A stretch of DNA of 64,000 nucleotides from Rhodocollybia butyracea. Its lineage: Eukaryota > Basidiomycota > Agaricomycetes > Agaricales > Omphalotaceae. The notes under the pieces were generated by a model. It was not told where the DNA came from. It did not search any database and saw only the letters and a program-made list of their open reading frames with translations. Both the position numbers and the translations under genes were made by a program. The DNA lies in the NCBI GenBank assembly GCA_015501585.1, contig JADNRY010000019.1, forward strand, positions 248,001 to 312,000, given 5' to 3'. The first letter of the stretch is position 1. The number at the start of each line of letters is the position of its first letter. This document shows positions 32,962 through 45,250 of this stretch, one piece after another.

Positions 32962-35900
32962 TTTCAAGGCTATCCATGATCAGCAGTACCCGAGCTTCCA
33001 TACTGACAGTCTGTCCCTGCGTATCAAGCACTTACAGCAAATGCCAGACTCCTCATCATGATCATGATAGGCTTTCCTCGAGTGGATGTATCTTCATTTT
33101 ACGGGCCGGGTCCCGAGGTCGCTCGGCCCTAAAATGGCATATGTCAAAGCTGGAAATACCAAAGAAAATATGTACAATCCAATATGTACTCCAATCAAAA
33201 AACCAGAAAGATTAATGGGATTCTAGTTCTTGTTTTTGATTCAGAGTAACTAGTTGACTACAAAATGCTGAACTCAGCTGAACCTAGCTGGTCACCATTC
33301 CAGGAGTGGAACCTGGATCTTGGTTCAAGGATGCTAGGTGACATTTCGGGGAATCTGAAGGCCCAAAATGTGAAAGAAAGCACGTTTAAAACGCTCGAAC
33401 TCAAATAAGTCTCCATGATTCGGGGCCTATAATTCTGGGGCCTTGTCACCATAAAAACACTTGGCTATTGATGACAGACCGACAACAAAAATGTGTCTGT
33501 TATTACGACGTTCACCTCACAGATTTTGATCAGGGTCGGTAAATCGGAAGATGTTATTGGTAAACCCGGTATGTAATAGAGACTGCTGCGTGGCTGAGCG
33601 CCGGTGCTGCTATACCGCTGTTATTCAGTTGATAGCCCCCTTTTCGAAATGGTACGGTCCCTTGTCGGTTCAAATCCAGGTTAAACTTGAACTTAGGTAT
33701 AGGTATTTCTTGTGTAGAAAAGTGTATCGTTCACTTGATCAATGAGCAGATCCTCCGCCCCAAATGATTTCAATAGGACGCGTTTTGGTGGGGTTCGAAC
33801 TAGTTCCAAGCTGTTCCAAGTCTATGCCCCCAATCTTAAGCCTTCTTAAGCTCCGAAGAGAGGCCCATCGGGGGACCAGTTTTGACCTAAGCTGGACCGG
33901 CGAACCTGAATTCCTCCTTCCGAAATCTTAACACAAATAAATGATGTCAGACTACTGAGAGAGGCTATTTTGACACTAGTCGCTGTGAAGAGGTTGCTAT
34001 TCCCTCGTGGTCGGGTTGCGGCGAACATGTGTATCGAGTTCGTTTAGTCCGTTTATAGATAATTCAAGCCATGGAAAGGCGAAGACCACTCAGACCGAGA
34101 GTCCGCCATTCACGGAAAGTACTACTGGAGCGGAACGTCAGGGGAAAAGTACATAGGAACAGACAAGAAAATTAACAGTGTTATTGCAAACGGTGGACGG
34201 GTATACCAGTCACTCAGACACCCGCCTTGATTTATGGGTTTTGTGTCTGTTGACAGAACGGTTGTCGCTGTCAGAGTTGAGTCTGAATGTAGTCCCGAAT
34301 GCGCGTCGCATCGCTGGTCGGTTATACTTGATGGAATTAAATGGACATTAGACATGTTGACGGAATAATATCTGCAATCCAGCCACTGAATGGCAATGAA
34401 AAGTGAACAGAGCCTTCAGCACGTCTTGGATCCTCACTCCAAAACGTAAATCATTGGACGATCTATATCTTGGCTTCTGGTTTTGGTAAATTCCAGGAGC
34501 TGAGAATAGAGCATAGCCTGGTTCCCCCAGAAAGGAAAGGAGGGAAACAAAGATTCTAGTTATGGTTCCGGAAGTTATCGCAGACCGGTCCGTTCTAACT
34601 TCAAGAGCGGTAAGTAGTCTACGAAAGATGCAGGATTCATCAAGATTGGTCGCTGGTCCATGGTGGCGTTTAGTGCCGCATCGACTCATCATATTGTAGT
34701 TTCATAGTTGTAATGTATATCCCGCCTTTTCAATACCCTGAATTTTCGAATGAAGGGCCAAGACTGAGAACAAGAGAAAAAAAATCAATGCATCGCTCTC
34801 CTTGCAGTCGCTCGGTAAACAGAAAATAGAGGTTCCATGGGATTCGGGTCTGTAGATTCTCGATGAATTTCGCCTGAAGAGATCCCGTAGCTCTTTATCA
34901 TGAACTAGACAACGACGGCAAATATGGAAATGGCCGAAAAGGGAAACTACCTACTTAAGCCCACAGCATCCAGCCAAAAAGTGAGCTAGTTGTCATATGA
35001 GTATCATCCTAACTTTGCACTTTGGTCTGGATTCTCAAGTTTGGACAGTTTCTCGACGCAAGCAACGCGGATTCGCAGAGCTTGCCTGCAAAAGCTAGAG
35101 TGAGGTGGGGATTCTTGTTGCAACCGTCTAAAGCTGGCAGCATATACCCAAACTCATCGATGATATGAATGTTAGTAAAGCAAAGGGGGATCCTGAATTC
35201 CATGAAAGGGTGTTGAAGCTGTGCGTGCCATGCCAATAAATCATACATCAGAGCGGAAAAAGGAAAGAGCTAACTTGTGAAGATATGAGTACCTGATTTA
35301 GAAGATATGGTCATGAGTTGTGTACCTATTTAAATTTTCGGAATATACCATGATCTGGCGAGGAAGGCGATCCAGAGAAGGACATTGTGGACCGTCCCTG
35401 GGTCAGGCAGCGCAGTAGGTCCGGAGCGAATGTTAATCATACTACAATGCGTAGGGAGTTCATACGGCTCGGGATGACCAGACAGTGATATCCTTGCGCT
35501 TTGATAGGAGGACGATATGAGAGATATGGGAGATGAAGCAAGATATGAAACTTTACTTCGTCATGAGATGGAAACTCTGTAACCAAAAAGAGACTGTCAC
35601 ATTGTAATACGGTAGTCTTGTCGACGAGTTGCTTATTGCTATTGAAAATATCAAAAAGTACATATGAAAAACCTGGAAAGAAGGCAGGAAGACAGGAAGG
35701 AGGGTTTGCGGAGTTTCCGGATTTTATGTCCTAGCGGACTTAGAACCAAGTTCGGACTCCGAAGTCAATAAGCTAAACCCACATGGATTTAATTGTTTGC
35801 TTGTTCCGTGCTCTCCATGACTCTCTGAAAACTTACCCGAAAGAAAATCAAGCGAAGCATTTCGGAGCAAACAGTGACATATCCTTTTATCGTCTTTTTG

Positions 35901-36184
35901 CCCATTTTAAGACTAAGTATTTGCGAACCGTTTCATTGACATCGGTGATTCCGGTAACTACCTCAAATGATGTGCTTGCCCGGGTTTGGTGCCGTGTTCG
36001 GCGAAATGAGAACTAATCCATTTTTGACCACCGCGTTTTGAGTTGTACCTTTTTCGGCCCTTCGCCACGAGATATATGATTAAGTCTTGTTAAAGGATCT
36101 CATAAAGACATCTTTGTTTATTCTGGTTCGTCTAATGCCCAGCTCTTCCTCCGCCATCCCGTCCTTCATCCCGCTAATCCGACG
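32962..36184. other. 3.2-kb gene-poor stretch; nothing convincing
   Basis: No frame shows family motifs or linked exons. The longest ATG frame (114 codons, minus, 34692-34348) looks like chance. Near 33588-33675 a TGGCTGAGCG and a GGTTCAAATCC resemble Pol III A and B boxes, but no cloverleaf folds. No transposon ends were seen. Confidence 0.5.
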
Positions 36185-38422
36185 ATGAATTCGTCCAGAT
36201 CTTCTTCTGACCGGCACACTGTGCTAGGAGATTCACCGCAGGCTTCGTCTTCAACGCTCCAAACACCATTGCCGTCCATTCGGCAACTTCATCCTTACCT
36301 TCCTCCTTCAGGGGGATGTCTCAGCGCCAACAACACCTTCAGAACGAAGGAACACTAGCACCTTACAGTTTGCCTCAACTCTCCGCTCCCCCAACCTATC
36401 ATTCTGCTGCGCAAGCGCGCTTTGAAGGCGATGCGTATGGGCATGCTGGAGATTCTGAGAATGAAGATGCCGATCCCCAAGGCCCTCCAAAAAAGAAAAG
36501 AAGGCGTCAAGCCCTCAGTTGTACAGGTCAGTGTTCGCTTTGTATGTTTTTTTAATGTTCCTTTTCTGACATGTTACATTTGCATTTTGTCTCTGTTGAT
36601 TTTTCGTATCGCTCCTGTCTTGTGGTAATTGTCCATGATGTACCACAAACGACTGTCACCTCTTCCTAACCATTGCTCTCGCACTCGCATGCTATCTAGA
36701 ATGTAAACGACGCAAGATCAAGTGTGACAGGTGTGTGTGTAAACTGGCTGGTAACAAAATGCAATCCGAATCATTTCCTGAACGGCAGGAACCAACCTTG
36801 CGCACCTTGCACACGTCGGGGAGAACAAGCCAAATGCCAATGGCATGTTGTAGAATCTGCGTACGTTCATCCAGTCTGTTTATTCCATTCTACCCATCAT
36901 TCATTCCTTTCCGTTCGTTCCATCATCGACAAATCCCATTTAACAAAATTGAATTCCTCACTGCCATTTCATCCGATGCAGTCGACTAATGCCACGTTCT
37001 GCTCCTTCCCCTCCTTCCTTCAGCGAGAAGTACGTGAGCCGTGCAGAGTACGATGAACTGAAATCGCGTTTCGAGCACCTCGAGACTGTTGTTCATCGTT
37101 TTATAACTACGAAATCCGGGACGATTACGGAACCTGGCTCTCTAGGCAGTGCTACTGGACACCCTCCCTCAGGGTCAAGGTCACCTGGGGGTCTGCTATC
37201 GTCTCAGGCGTCAGCGGGACCGGATTATCTTAATCAAGGTTCATCTACAGCGCCCTCAGGATATGGTGTGACAGGGACACTCGGTGATGAGACCCCTCCA
37301 GCCGGTTTGCCGTCTTTCACTTCACAGGGCGTCGCCCATCTTAATCCATCAATCCGTCATCCAAGCAACCCCGCACTTTCGAAGACATCCCCTCACCTGA
37401 TGCCACCGCCGAACTATTCGCAGCAACACAGATCTATCCCACTGGATGATTCCGCATCCCCTACTCATCATTATCAACAGGTACCACAGGGGCCATCGGG
37501 TAAGTCTTTCATCTATTATCCGACTTTGTTCCATTAATGGAATGTCATCCTTATTTTCAGGTTTTGCTTCGACCTCGGCACCTTCGCATCTCTCTAGAAC
37601 ACACAAGCGTAAGAATTCTCGCAGCTCGGTTGGGTCTGCGGGCTCTCATGGATCTGCGTCTACACATTCTCCCGTGCTCTCCCATGCTGCCAGCGGAATG
37701 GCCGTGGCTGGCAGTCCAGTACTGCAATACAGGAGCATGCCACACGAAACTTCTGCATCTTCAGTTGCAAAAAACTCTCCTTTGTCTCTAGCATCAATCA
37801 CTTCACCATTTGACGTTGAATCAATGAATCGCGCTAGCGGGATGCCAATGGAGGTGCCACCATCACATTCTACCCCTCCCTTTCCGCCTACTTCATCTCC
37901 TGACGCTTCTCCTATAGTAAGCCAGTCAAAAAACTTCCACGCGCAGACGCTCAGGCTGGGCGAACGTCTGCGCCTCCTCCCTTCCGCCACCAGTTTCCTC
38001 CGCAAGCCCTGCACACTTCTTCTCATCATCCGCATGCTGCTTATGCCTCTTATTCTCCTTACACAACTTACACGTATACCCCTCTTCCTGGCGCCACCCA
38101 GCAACGCGGCTTAGTCGGCTATGGTCCTGAAGCCCCTCAGGGTAACGCTGGCCCCTCAGGCTCAAAGCCAAACCGAACAGGATCCAGCAATGCTCCACAC
38201 AACCCATCCTCGGCTGGGGATGCATCACCTCATGGTTCGGCTCACAAGCAAAAAAGAAAATCTGAGGGCATGAACCTCGATCCATCTTCATCAGGGGTTC
38301 ATTCTATGTCCACTAGACAGGTTGGGGGCTCGTCAGATCGTGGAGGTGAAAGGGATGATATAACAGGGATCATCTCCAATACCGGATCTGAGCCGCCGAC
38401 TCCAGATCGCAAGGTGTTCTAG
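36185..38422 (+). CDS. Zn(II)2Cys6 transcription factor (two apparent frameshifts)
   Basis: Exons: 36185-36526, 36700-36730, 36789-36860, 37024-37499, 37561-38422. The Zn2Cys6 cluster is split over three exons: RRRQALSCTECKRRKIKCDR, then NQPCAPCTRRG and AKCQW, with a basic KKKRRR run before it. A coiled coil (EKYVSRAEYDELKSRFEHLETVVHRF) and a long Ser/Pro-rich tail follow. The conserved-looking N-terminus (SIRQLHPYLPPSG from ATG 36185) is one base out of frame with the rest at a G5 run (36311-36315). A second one-base slip, or a 38-nt intron 37917-37954, is needed near 37940. With one base added at each, the CDS is 595 codons exactly. A conservative start is ATG 36316. Confidence 0.8.
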
Positions 38423-39601
38423 TAGCAGTGGTCCGATGGCTGGATCGCAGCTCTAGACAGGATTTGTTCATGACAAGACTACATTTGGCCTCCGTAAATA
38501 TTCAACGACTATTCAGAACCGTGTAGAAAAATACTTCTAACTACTGATCCATATAATCATGTTAATATCATATATAGGCTGTGCTCCTGTTATGTTTTGA
38601 CTCGACGGGTAAGCTTTGACAGTTCATTCTGGGCGTTTAGAGGCTTTATCCTCCCAAGAGGTACGTTCGGAATCTCATAGTCTGTCTGTCTTTTCCATAC
38701 AGCATACTTTATCTCAGACCTTGGAATCTGGGAGTCTATAGATTTTGCAAGTTTGTCATATAAGCTAAGTGTACTGTTGGAACTTCGTCTCTATAATGAA
38801 CTCTATTCGATAGGTACGCCGTTCACCTAGTCAGTACAGAAATTATCGGCATGTATAAACTCTACTTGATAGCTTGTACCGGCGGATGGATGAGTACAGT
38901 GATTTTGAAAGACTTGACCGACGAGCAAGACGATCGCTATACTGTGCTCGCCGAACCGGTCTCACACGGAATATGTTCAATACCTGAGCGCTGTTCCTGT
39001 TGGCGCAACCTTGTCCTAGATCCAACTGCTAAAATAGCACTGGCAACTGTTCGACTCTTGAGTCTGCTAGATGCATATTTTGTTATCTCAAAATAGTCTC
39101 ACACGGTGTACCGCCCAGCTTCTTCTACTCCTCGTTTAATCGCCACCTGAGCGCTGTTCTTGCCTTGTCCTAAGTAGGTGCAACTGTCAAACCCACTAGC
39201 AACCTTCGACTCTCAATTTCGCCAGACGCATGTGGAGTACACGAATCCGTTCGTTAGATCACTTTGCGTGATCATTGCGTGGTCGTCTTTGACTCCTTGC
39301 ATATATGAGATGAAAACCTTCTGACAAACGCCGACGCTCAATCCCATTCTCCAATGAGTCGAGCAATGAAGATTGTTAATAATACTAGATGAACGAAACG
39401 TACGAAGACCATAAACTGGCACTTATATACTTACGATATGATATTTTATATTTACAGTCGCAGTCCATAAAGAATAATAAGTTTCGCAGAAAGGACATGG
39501 CGACTGAGGTTATACTTGCAAATGAACGGACTAGGATGGCGAGTGGAAGAGTAAACACAGAGCGGCTTTCCCTTCCCATGGATGATACCTCCAATAATTG
39601 C
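38423..39601. other. Intergenic region; no gene seen
   Basis: Only short chance frames between a plus-strand gene end and a minus-strand gene end. Confidence 0.55.
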
Positions 39602-41110
39602 TCACTTTGCATATTGAGCCTCCATCCTGATACGTTCTTGCTCGCGCTTATGTTTGGCCAAAGTCGCGAGTCGCACTTGCTCGGCCTCCTGCTTCGCAGA
39701 TTTCTCGACCTCACGTCTAGCGGCGTTTTGACGTTGACGTTTAGTCATAGTCTCCGACGCAGACGCGATCCTGCTTATCGAGATACTCTGGGACGAAGAC
39801 GAAATTTTGTTTTCTTGACGGCAAATAAGTAACCGAGAAGATTCCAGAATAATGGGACTTACTAGGGCGTCCACCTCGCTTCACCACACCCCAACCGTCG
39901 TCTTCCCCATCCGCATCGGCACCGCCGTCTCCATCGAGCTCGCCATCTTGATTATCGCCCGCCACATCCTCATAATCACCCCAAGAGAAGCCTGCCGCAG
40001 GTTGTTCGCCGGGTTGGACCCGCATAACACGGGAATACGAAGGATAGTCTGATGTGCCAAGCATGCTAGAATAGTTGGTCAGTAAATTCTCAACAAAAAA
40101 ATCTTAACGGGAGCAGAGCGGGGTTTCATTGTCGATAAATGATATATCATCTGGATTATGGAAATGGAAACCAACAAATTGATACCAAGAGGAACAATCG
40201 AGGTATCGAACAACCGCGGTGGGAGAGGAAAGAACAACTATAAGACAGACGTACTCTTCAACACCTGTCTTCCTTGGTTTTGGAAGAAGCTTCTTGGCAA
40301 GAGGATGTCGCTCTCCTGGTCCGCTTACGACGTCTTCCTCTTCATCCTCCTCACCCTCTTCCGTTCGGGTATCAATCGGTGACGAGGTTCCGGTAGTGGC
40401 GCTAGTTGTTGTTTGGCCAACGTCGCTTAGACCCTCGGTTGTAGAAGACGTGTGTATCTTATCTGCGCGCCGAGAGACACGAGTCCATTCTCCATCGGAT
40501 TCCGTCGCAAACGAAGCTAGAGAAGCAGTGGATTTCTGCAGTTGCTGAGAATGAGAGTCGGACTTTCCCGAAGCGCTAGAAGCTGAAGGATTCGCAAGGA
40601 TTTGTGAGGGAGCCTGAGTTTTACGCTTCTTGGATTTGGTGGATGCTTTAGCAGTGGGGGAGGTGGTACTAGACTCGGGAAATGTAACAGAAACAGCAGG
40701 TGAGGTGATTGGTTCATCCACCGGCGCAGTGACCGCCTGGGTCTCAGGTGCCTTTCCGGCCTTCTTCTTCTTACTCTTCTTGGTTTTGGACGCGCCTTCT
40801 CCCCACTACCTGCTGAAGTTTCTGGAGCGTCGTTATCGAACTGCCCTGGGATAACTGCTGGGAATGATACGACAGAAACCTTTCCAGGCGGTTTAGCATC
40901 TGTTGTTGGCGTTGAGATACCTGAAGCCGTTGGATCCTTCTTCTTCCCTTTCCCTTTCTTCCCTGTTGCCACTGAAGATGTGGGAGGTTCTTTCGAAGAA
41001 GAGTCTCCAGATGCAGAAACTATTTGACTGTAGCCAAACCCTACTGCACCAGCAACTACCGTGGCAGTGACAAGTACTTCAGGAGATAAATAGGATTGTG
41101 TTGTACCCAT
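39602..41110 (-). CDS. Membrane-anchored basic/low-complexity protein of unknown function
   Basis: Exons (minus): 41110-40255, 40065-39863, 39813-39602. The N-terminus MGTTQSYLSPEVLVTATVVAGAVGFGYS looks like a single membrane anchor (about residues 10-27). Lys/Ser-rich disordered sequence follows, then WTRVSRRADK, a conserved-looking block SDYPSYSRVMRVQPGEQPAAGFSW, an acidic stretch ending DDGWGVVKRGGR, and a helical C-terminus KRQRQNAARREVEKSAKQ. One added base near 40788-40796 (GCGCG) is needed to join GSGEKA to SKTKKSKKKK; then the CDS is 424 codons. The last acceptor (AAG) is weak. Function unknown. Confidence 0.7.
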
Positions 41111-42282
41111 GAAGACGATGAATTCGTAGAGTCGTGGATCTAAGACGGGGCTGTTGAACGAGTGTAATTGACGGCTTGAGCTGACACTGGTGGTATGGGA
41201 GAGAAGGAGACAAACGTGGCAATCGCCAAACAACGTGACCCCGTATATCTCCCGCTCCGACTCCGAGCCGCCCTTTTCCGTACTTAATCTTATTGATTCT
41301 TTGCTCTTACAACTATGTGGTTGTGTTAGCTCTCTCTCCAAAGATTCCTGCGCTCAAGATGCGCCTAGTATCAGGTTCTATCAACGTGTGTTTCTAAGAG
41401 GCGGTGGAAACCGGCCAATGTTCAATAATGGCAGATGATCAACACACTGCTGAAGGGAACATTGAGGGCGGGAGCCTGAGAGGCGCAGATACGTGTCATA
41501 TGAGGTCCTTTGAGGGATGTCTATATTTGCATGTTCTATTGAATAAATATCATGGGAAAGGAACATATAAGAAAGGAGCTTAGTAGTTATGTAGGTATGA
41601 AGACAATGCTCTAGTCTCAGTGGTCTGGTTCAGGTGGTGAACACGAAAGCAAAGCCCAGTAATAAGTAAGTACTTATGTACTGTCATGGCTGTTGTTTCT
41701 CTCATTCTTAAGTTTATCAAACTCATATCTCAATACATATACTTGCTATACAATGGTTCCTAGAGAAATCGGTACCTTAAAATACTTTTATGGCAATTAC
41801 TATAGGCTTGCGCGTGCTTCCTATACTATGTGAACACTGAAGTGACCTGGATTGTATAAGTAGTTATGTTCCTTTTGGTGCCATGGCATGGCTTGCTTGC
41901 CTGACTCAGAGCCCTGAGTCCTGACAGGTCCTGACCTCAACACACTGGATTTTAATATCGGGCTTGAATTTTTGCGTCATTGGGGTGATAGGGGATATGC
42001 CTCTGGATTGTTTATACGATACTTGCTCCACTCGGAATTCAAGTTTTTGGAAGATTTGGGCATTATGGCTACTATAGAAGGAACACTTGGGCTCTAAGGG
42101 ACCAGTGAGGTCCTGAAGCGGCGTGATTGGGCTCTAGATTAATTCTCACCAAGGCTGAGTCTGCCTTGGGAGACAAAGGAGTGCGCTGGCGCTCATCTGA
42201 TTACCAAAAATGGAAGCATAATGTTGAATAAGCGCTTGGCACCAGACCCGTAAACAATGCATTAGGTCCTTTCTGTCGAACA
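41111..42282. other. Intergenic region; no gene seen
   Basis: Divergent spacer between a minus-strand and a plus-strand gene, AT-rich in places (about 41650-41900). Confidence 0.55.
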
Positions 42283-43096
42283 ATGGCGCTTCATGAGCTA
42301 TTTGGATATAAAAACCGGGGGGACACTCGATACACACGACAACATTTCAGATTAACGTCCGAATCTTCCATGGTCAGTGCCACTAGTCCGTTGATCTCAC
42401 AAAAATACTCTGCTTACGTGCTTTCCAAGTCTTCAAAAAAAATTGCACCCACTCTTCTTAAGGATCTGGACTTGGAGAGAGACTCCACATCGATATCCAC
42501 AAACACGAGCCTATTTGGGAATGGTGTTATATCGCAAGCAGAGATCAGCCTCGTGCCCAACCAGCATTCAGGAGTAGTGGTCAACAGATCCCCATCATAT
42601 CGTCCAAACGCCAAACGCCTGCCACCTTCCACCGCCACGGCAAAGCTGCTTGAGGTGGAGATTTCATTTAGCCACTAGCGATGAAGGGGACACTAAAGAT
42701 TTATTTTAGTCCTGCGTGGACCTCTCTACACTAATTCAAGTGCGCGACCGACGAAATATTGATGTCCAACGTATAACCAATTTTCTCAAGCCCTCCACCG
42801 AGCTTCCAGTTCCGAAGGACGTTAGGCTGCGAAAGGTCAAATTAGCGGGAAATCAGCTGGACCGTGAGATGGCTCCGAGTCCGAGAAAGATACCTGCACC
42901 TCTAAAAGTCAGCGATCCTAGACGAGTATCGAATGTGCCCGCCTCGCCCGGTTCTCCAGCACCGAGACCATTTAGAGGAAATGGCCCCTTGCCACAAAGA
43001 AGACCGCTACCCCGTTGGGATTTGCTTGATCCAGATGTATATCTCGAGGGGAAACAGTACAAACTTCGTTCCTCGTATATCCATACCGGGAGTTGA
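42283..43096 (+). CDS. Uncharacterised protein, 252 residues
   Basis: Exons 42283-42654 and 42710-43096 are joined by a phase-0 intron (GTGGAG...TTTTAG). I recognise no domain. The protein is basic and Ser/Pro-rich: a helical KYSAYVLSKSSKKIAPTLL near the start, RRNIDVQRITNFLKPS after the intron, a Pro/Arg-rich stretch, and the end RWDLLDPDVYLEGKQYKLRSS. ATG 42283 is the first in frame; ATG 42370 is an alternative. Nothing in the context suggests a role. Confidence 0.55.
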
Positions 43097-43658
43097 ATAA
43101 CTCCACGGTTTACTGTAGGCTGAACGTTACTTTTCATAGTTATTTTACGATCTCAAAATCGTACTACAGCTCTGCAGATGAAGGACTCCGTCAGAAGAGA
43201 TCCATAATAACCACCTAAGGGGGCCACAGGTTTCATTTTTGACAAGAGGCTCAGAGTCGGATTATGACCGTATTCTAGCCTGTTCTTGAGCCATGTCGTG
43301 TCTGGAGGACCAAGAGATCGGTACCTCAGTCGTCTCGCCGAATTTTCTGGGCAGTGTCCTGTTTGAAGAATTCTGATGTGAGATAAGCCTCAGTGTTCCT
43401 TTAATATATGATCGAACAATCACTGGTACTTGCCATGGAACATTGACCATGCCGTGTAATAAATTTCCTTCCCTCCTTCACAAAGGAACAGCTTCGCGTG
43501 GTAGATTAACTTCTCCAATTCAAGTCAAGCGCCGGAAAGCTTCGTTGATTTCATTTCCAGCCGTTGGAAGTCTGAAGAACAAAAGACTACTGTCACCGTA
43601 GCACCATCGATTAATCGATAGTGATCGTATGGGAGTGGGGAAGTGTAAAGTCCGTAAT
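43097..43658. other. Intergenic region; no gene seen
   Basis: Short chance frames only. It may contain the 3' end of the poorly resolved minus-strand gene that follows. Confidence 0.45.
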
Positions 43659-44924
43659 TCAGTCTGTCTGTGATGAGGGTGAGATGAGGATAAACAGATA
43701 AATTGAGGCCGAATAGATGTGGCGAAAGGCTTTAGGTGTCCTATCCTGTTCGATGACCCGAATAATACCGATGAATATACTGAGCGATACGCCTCTAAGA
43801 TGAATGGAGGATTGAGGTGCCAAGCTTGTGATAGGCTGCTCGTGAAATCTCGGTCGGTGTGGGTCTCGCTGAGCATTTCCAAAGCACTCCCTCATCCACC
43901 GACGGTTGCTATGAAGGAGAGGATTGAAGTTTGGCTCCAGTGTGCACAACCAGGCGCCATGGGGCTTATCTAGCAGAACAACAAAGTTTGCTGGCACATG
44001 CATATCATCTTTCATCACCAGGTTTAGTAAACTAATAAGCTTCCTGAACGGTTCTTGAATTCTAGAAGTAAACCAGAGTTCGCCTTCACCTTACCGTGAA
44101 CCATACTCTTTTATTGCCAATTCCATTGTCGTACTTGGGACGTGGGCGTACATAGTTGCAGGGTCGGAGGTTTGAGCGAACGGCGTGCAACGGAACATAC
44201 AAGGCATTGATTGAGACTCCGACACTGAGAGAAGAGAAAGAGGCAGATTTGGGGGCAGGAAGGCAGGGGGACCGAGCAACTACGTGGCACCAAATATGAG
44301 GTTTAATTGGGAAACATCGAGACAGCCTGAGAGCAAAGATGGCTTACATTTCTTTTGGAATGAGAAGGATCATCTTCAGCAACTAATGCGGAGGTCTGTG
44401 TGAGTTGCTTCACCGTTCCAGTATGAATGCTAGGTTGCCAAGGAGTCGTAACTATGCCATTATATAGACCGAAACTCCGACGAGAAATAGGTTGATAAAT
44501 CATAGAATGGGTACGGCGTTGTTTACGACCTGAGCTCATGAAGATTGAATCAGGGAAGTCGGAGGTTTTAAACTCGATACATACATATTTAAAAATGAAA
44601 TTATCTTACCAGTTTGGGGCACAGTATAGCTAAAAGAAAGTTAGTGGCCGTAGCTCGAAGAAATTAGGATCAGACGTACTCAGGACCATAAGCGCATCCT
44701 CAGTCTCGGTTAAATCCAAGCAGAGGTAATGATAAAGTTATTGGCATACCTGAGAAATTTTGAGATTTGATCAATCTCGCGAATTGGGCAACATATGTAT
44801 TCATGAAGGACTTGGGCATATGAGAGGTATGTATACGCTGCAAACTGCGTGCACTGGAGAGTAGCACTTGATTGTAAGTACTGTAAGGGAGGGGCAAGAC
44901 GCCGGACCGACTGAAACGCCGCAT
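43659..44924 (-). CDS. Possible multi-exon gene of unknown function (model incomplete)
   Basis: ATG 44924 opens MRRFSRSGVLPLPYSTYNQ and continues with a basic, Ser-rich, mitochondrial-presequence-like stretch to a GTATGC donor (about 44751). Downstream minus-strand blocks look like exons: SGRKQRRTHSMIYQPISRRSFGL (about 44535-44350), LLGPPAFLPPNLPLSLLSVS (44279-44091) and KDDMHVPANFVVLLDKPHGAW (about 44010-43850). I could not resolve every junction or recognise a family, and the blocks may not all belong together. CACGTG at 44928-44933 lies 4 nt upstream of the ATG. Confidence 0.35.
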
Positions 44925-45250
44925 GGTCACGTGGGTGATCGTTAGATCTACTCTGAATCTCGCTTATAGGCGTTTACAGCAACAACAAAAAAATCTATCG
45001 GGCAACTTAGTAACTTTCGGGTATGCATGTGAGTAATAATTATATTTATTGAATCGAACAAGAGCAACCCAAATTAGAGTTGCAGAACTGGTTTCTTCAT
45101 CGCGCTCACTTACTGCATCTGCAGGTTCTCTGTACGGCACCTTCGAAGGACGTCTTGAACTCTGAAGGCTACTTTTTTGCCTTCAACTCCCCATTTTGAC
45201 TGGGGATATCAATCATCTTGCTGTCGCCTCGCTCTTTGCTTTTTGCTTGA

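Noticed and set aside
33588..33675. Pol III A-box-like and B-box-like sequences suggesting a tRNA or SINE
   Set aside because: The T-stem around GGTTCAAATCC does not pair, no acceptor stem is present and box spacing is long.
33783..33800. TGGTGGGGTTCGAAC resembling a primer binding site of another LTR element
   Set aside because: No LTR, gag or pol sequence around it, and the implied tRNA end lacks a full acceptor stem.
34348..34692. 114-codon minus-strand ATG frame
   Set aside because: No domain, no linked exons, no coding-like composition; likely chance.
39389..39832. 147-codon plus-strand frame
   Set aside because: It is antisense to the C-terminal exon of the minus-strand gene at 39602-41110, which has the coherent protein.
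43719..43973. Plus-strand frame with a C-x2-C pair
   Set aside because: Single motif pair, no partner ligands, and the opposite strand reads more protein-like.
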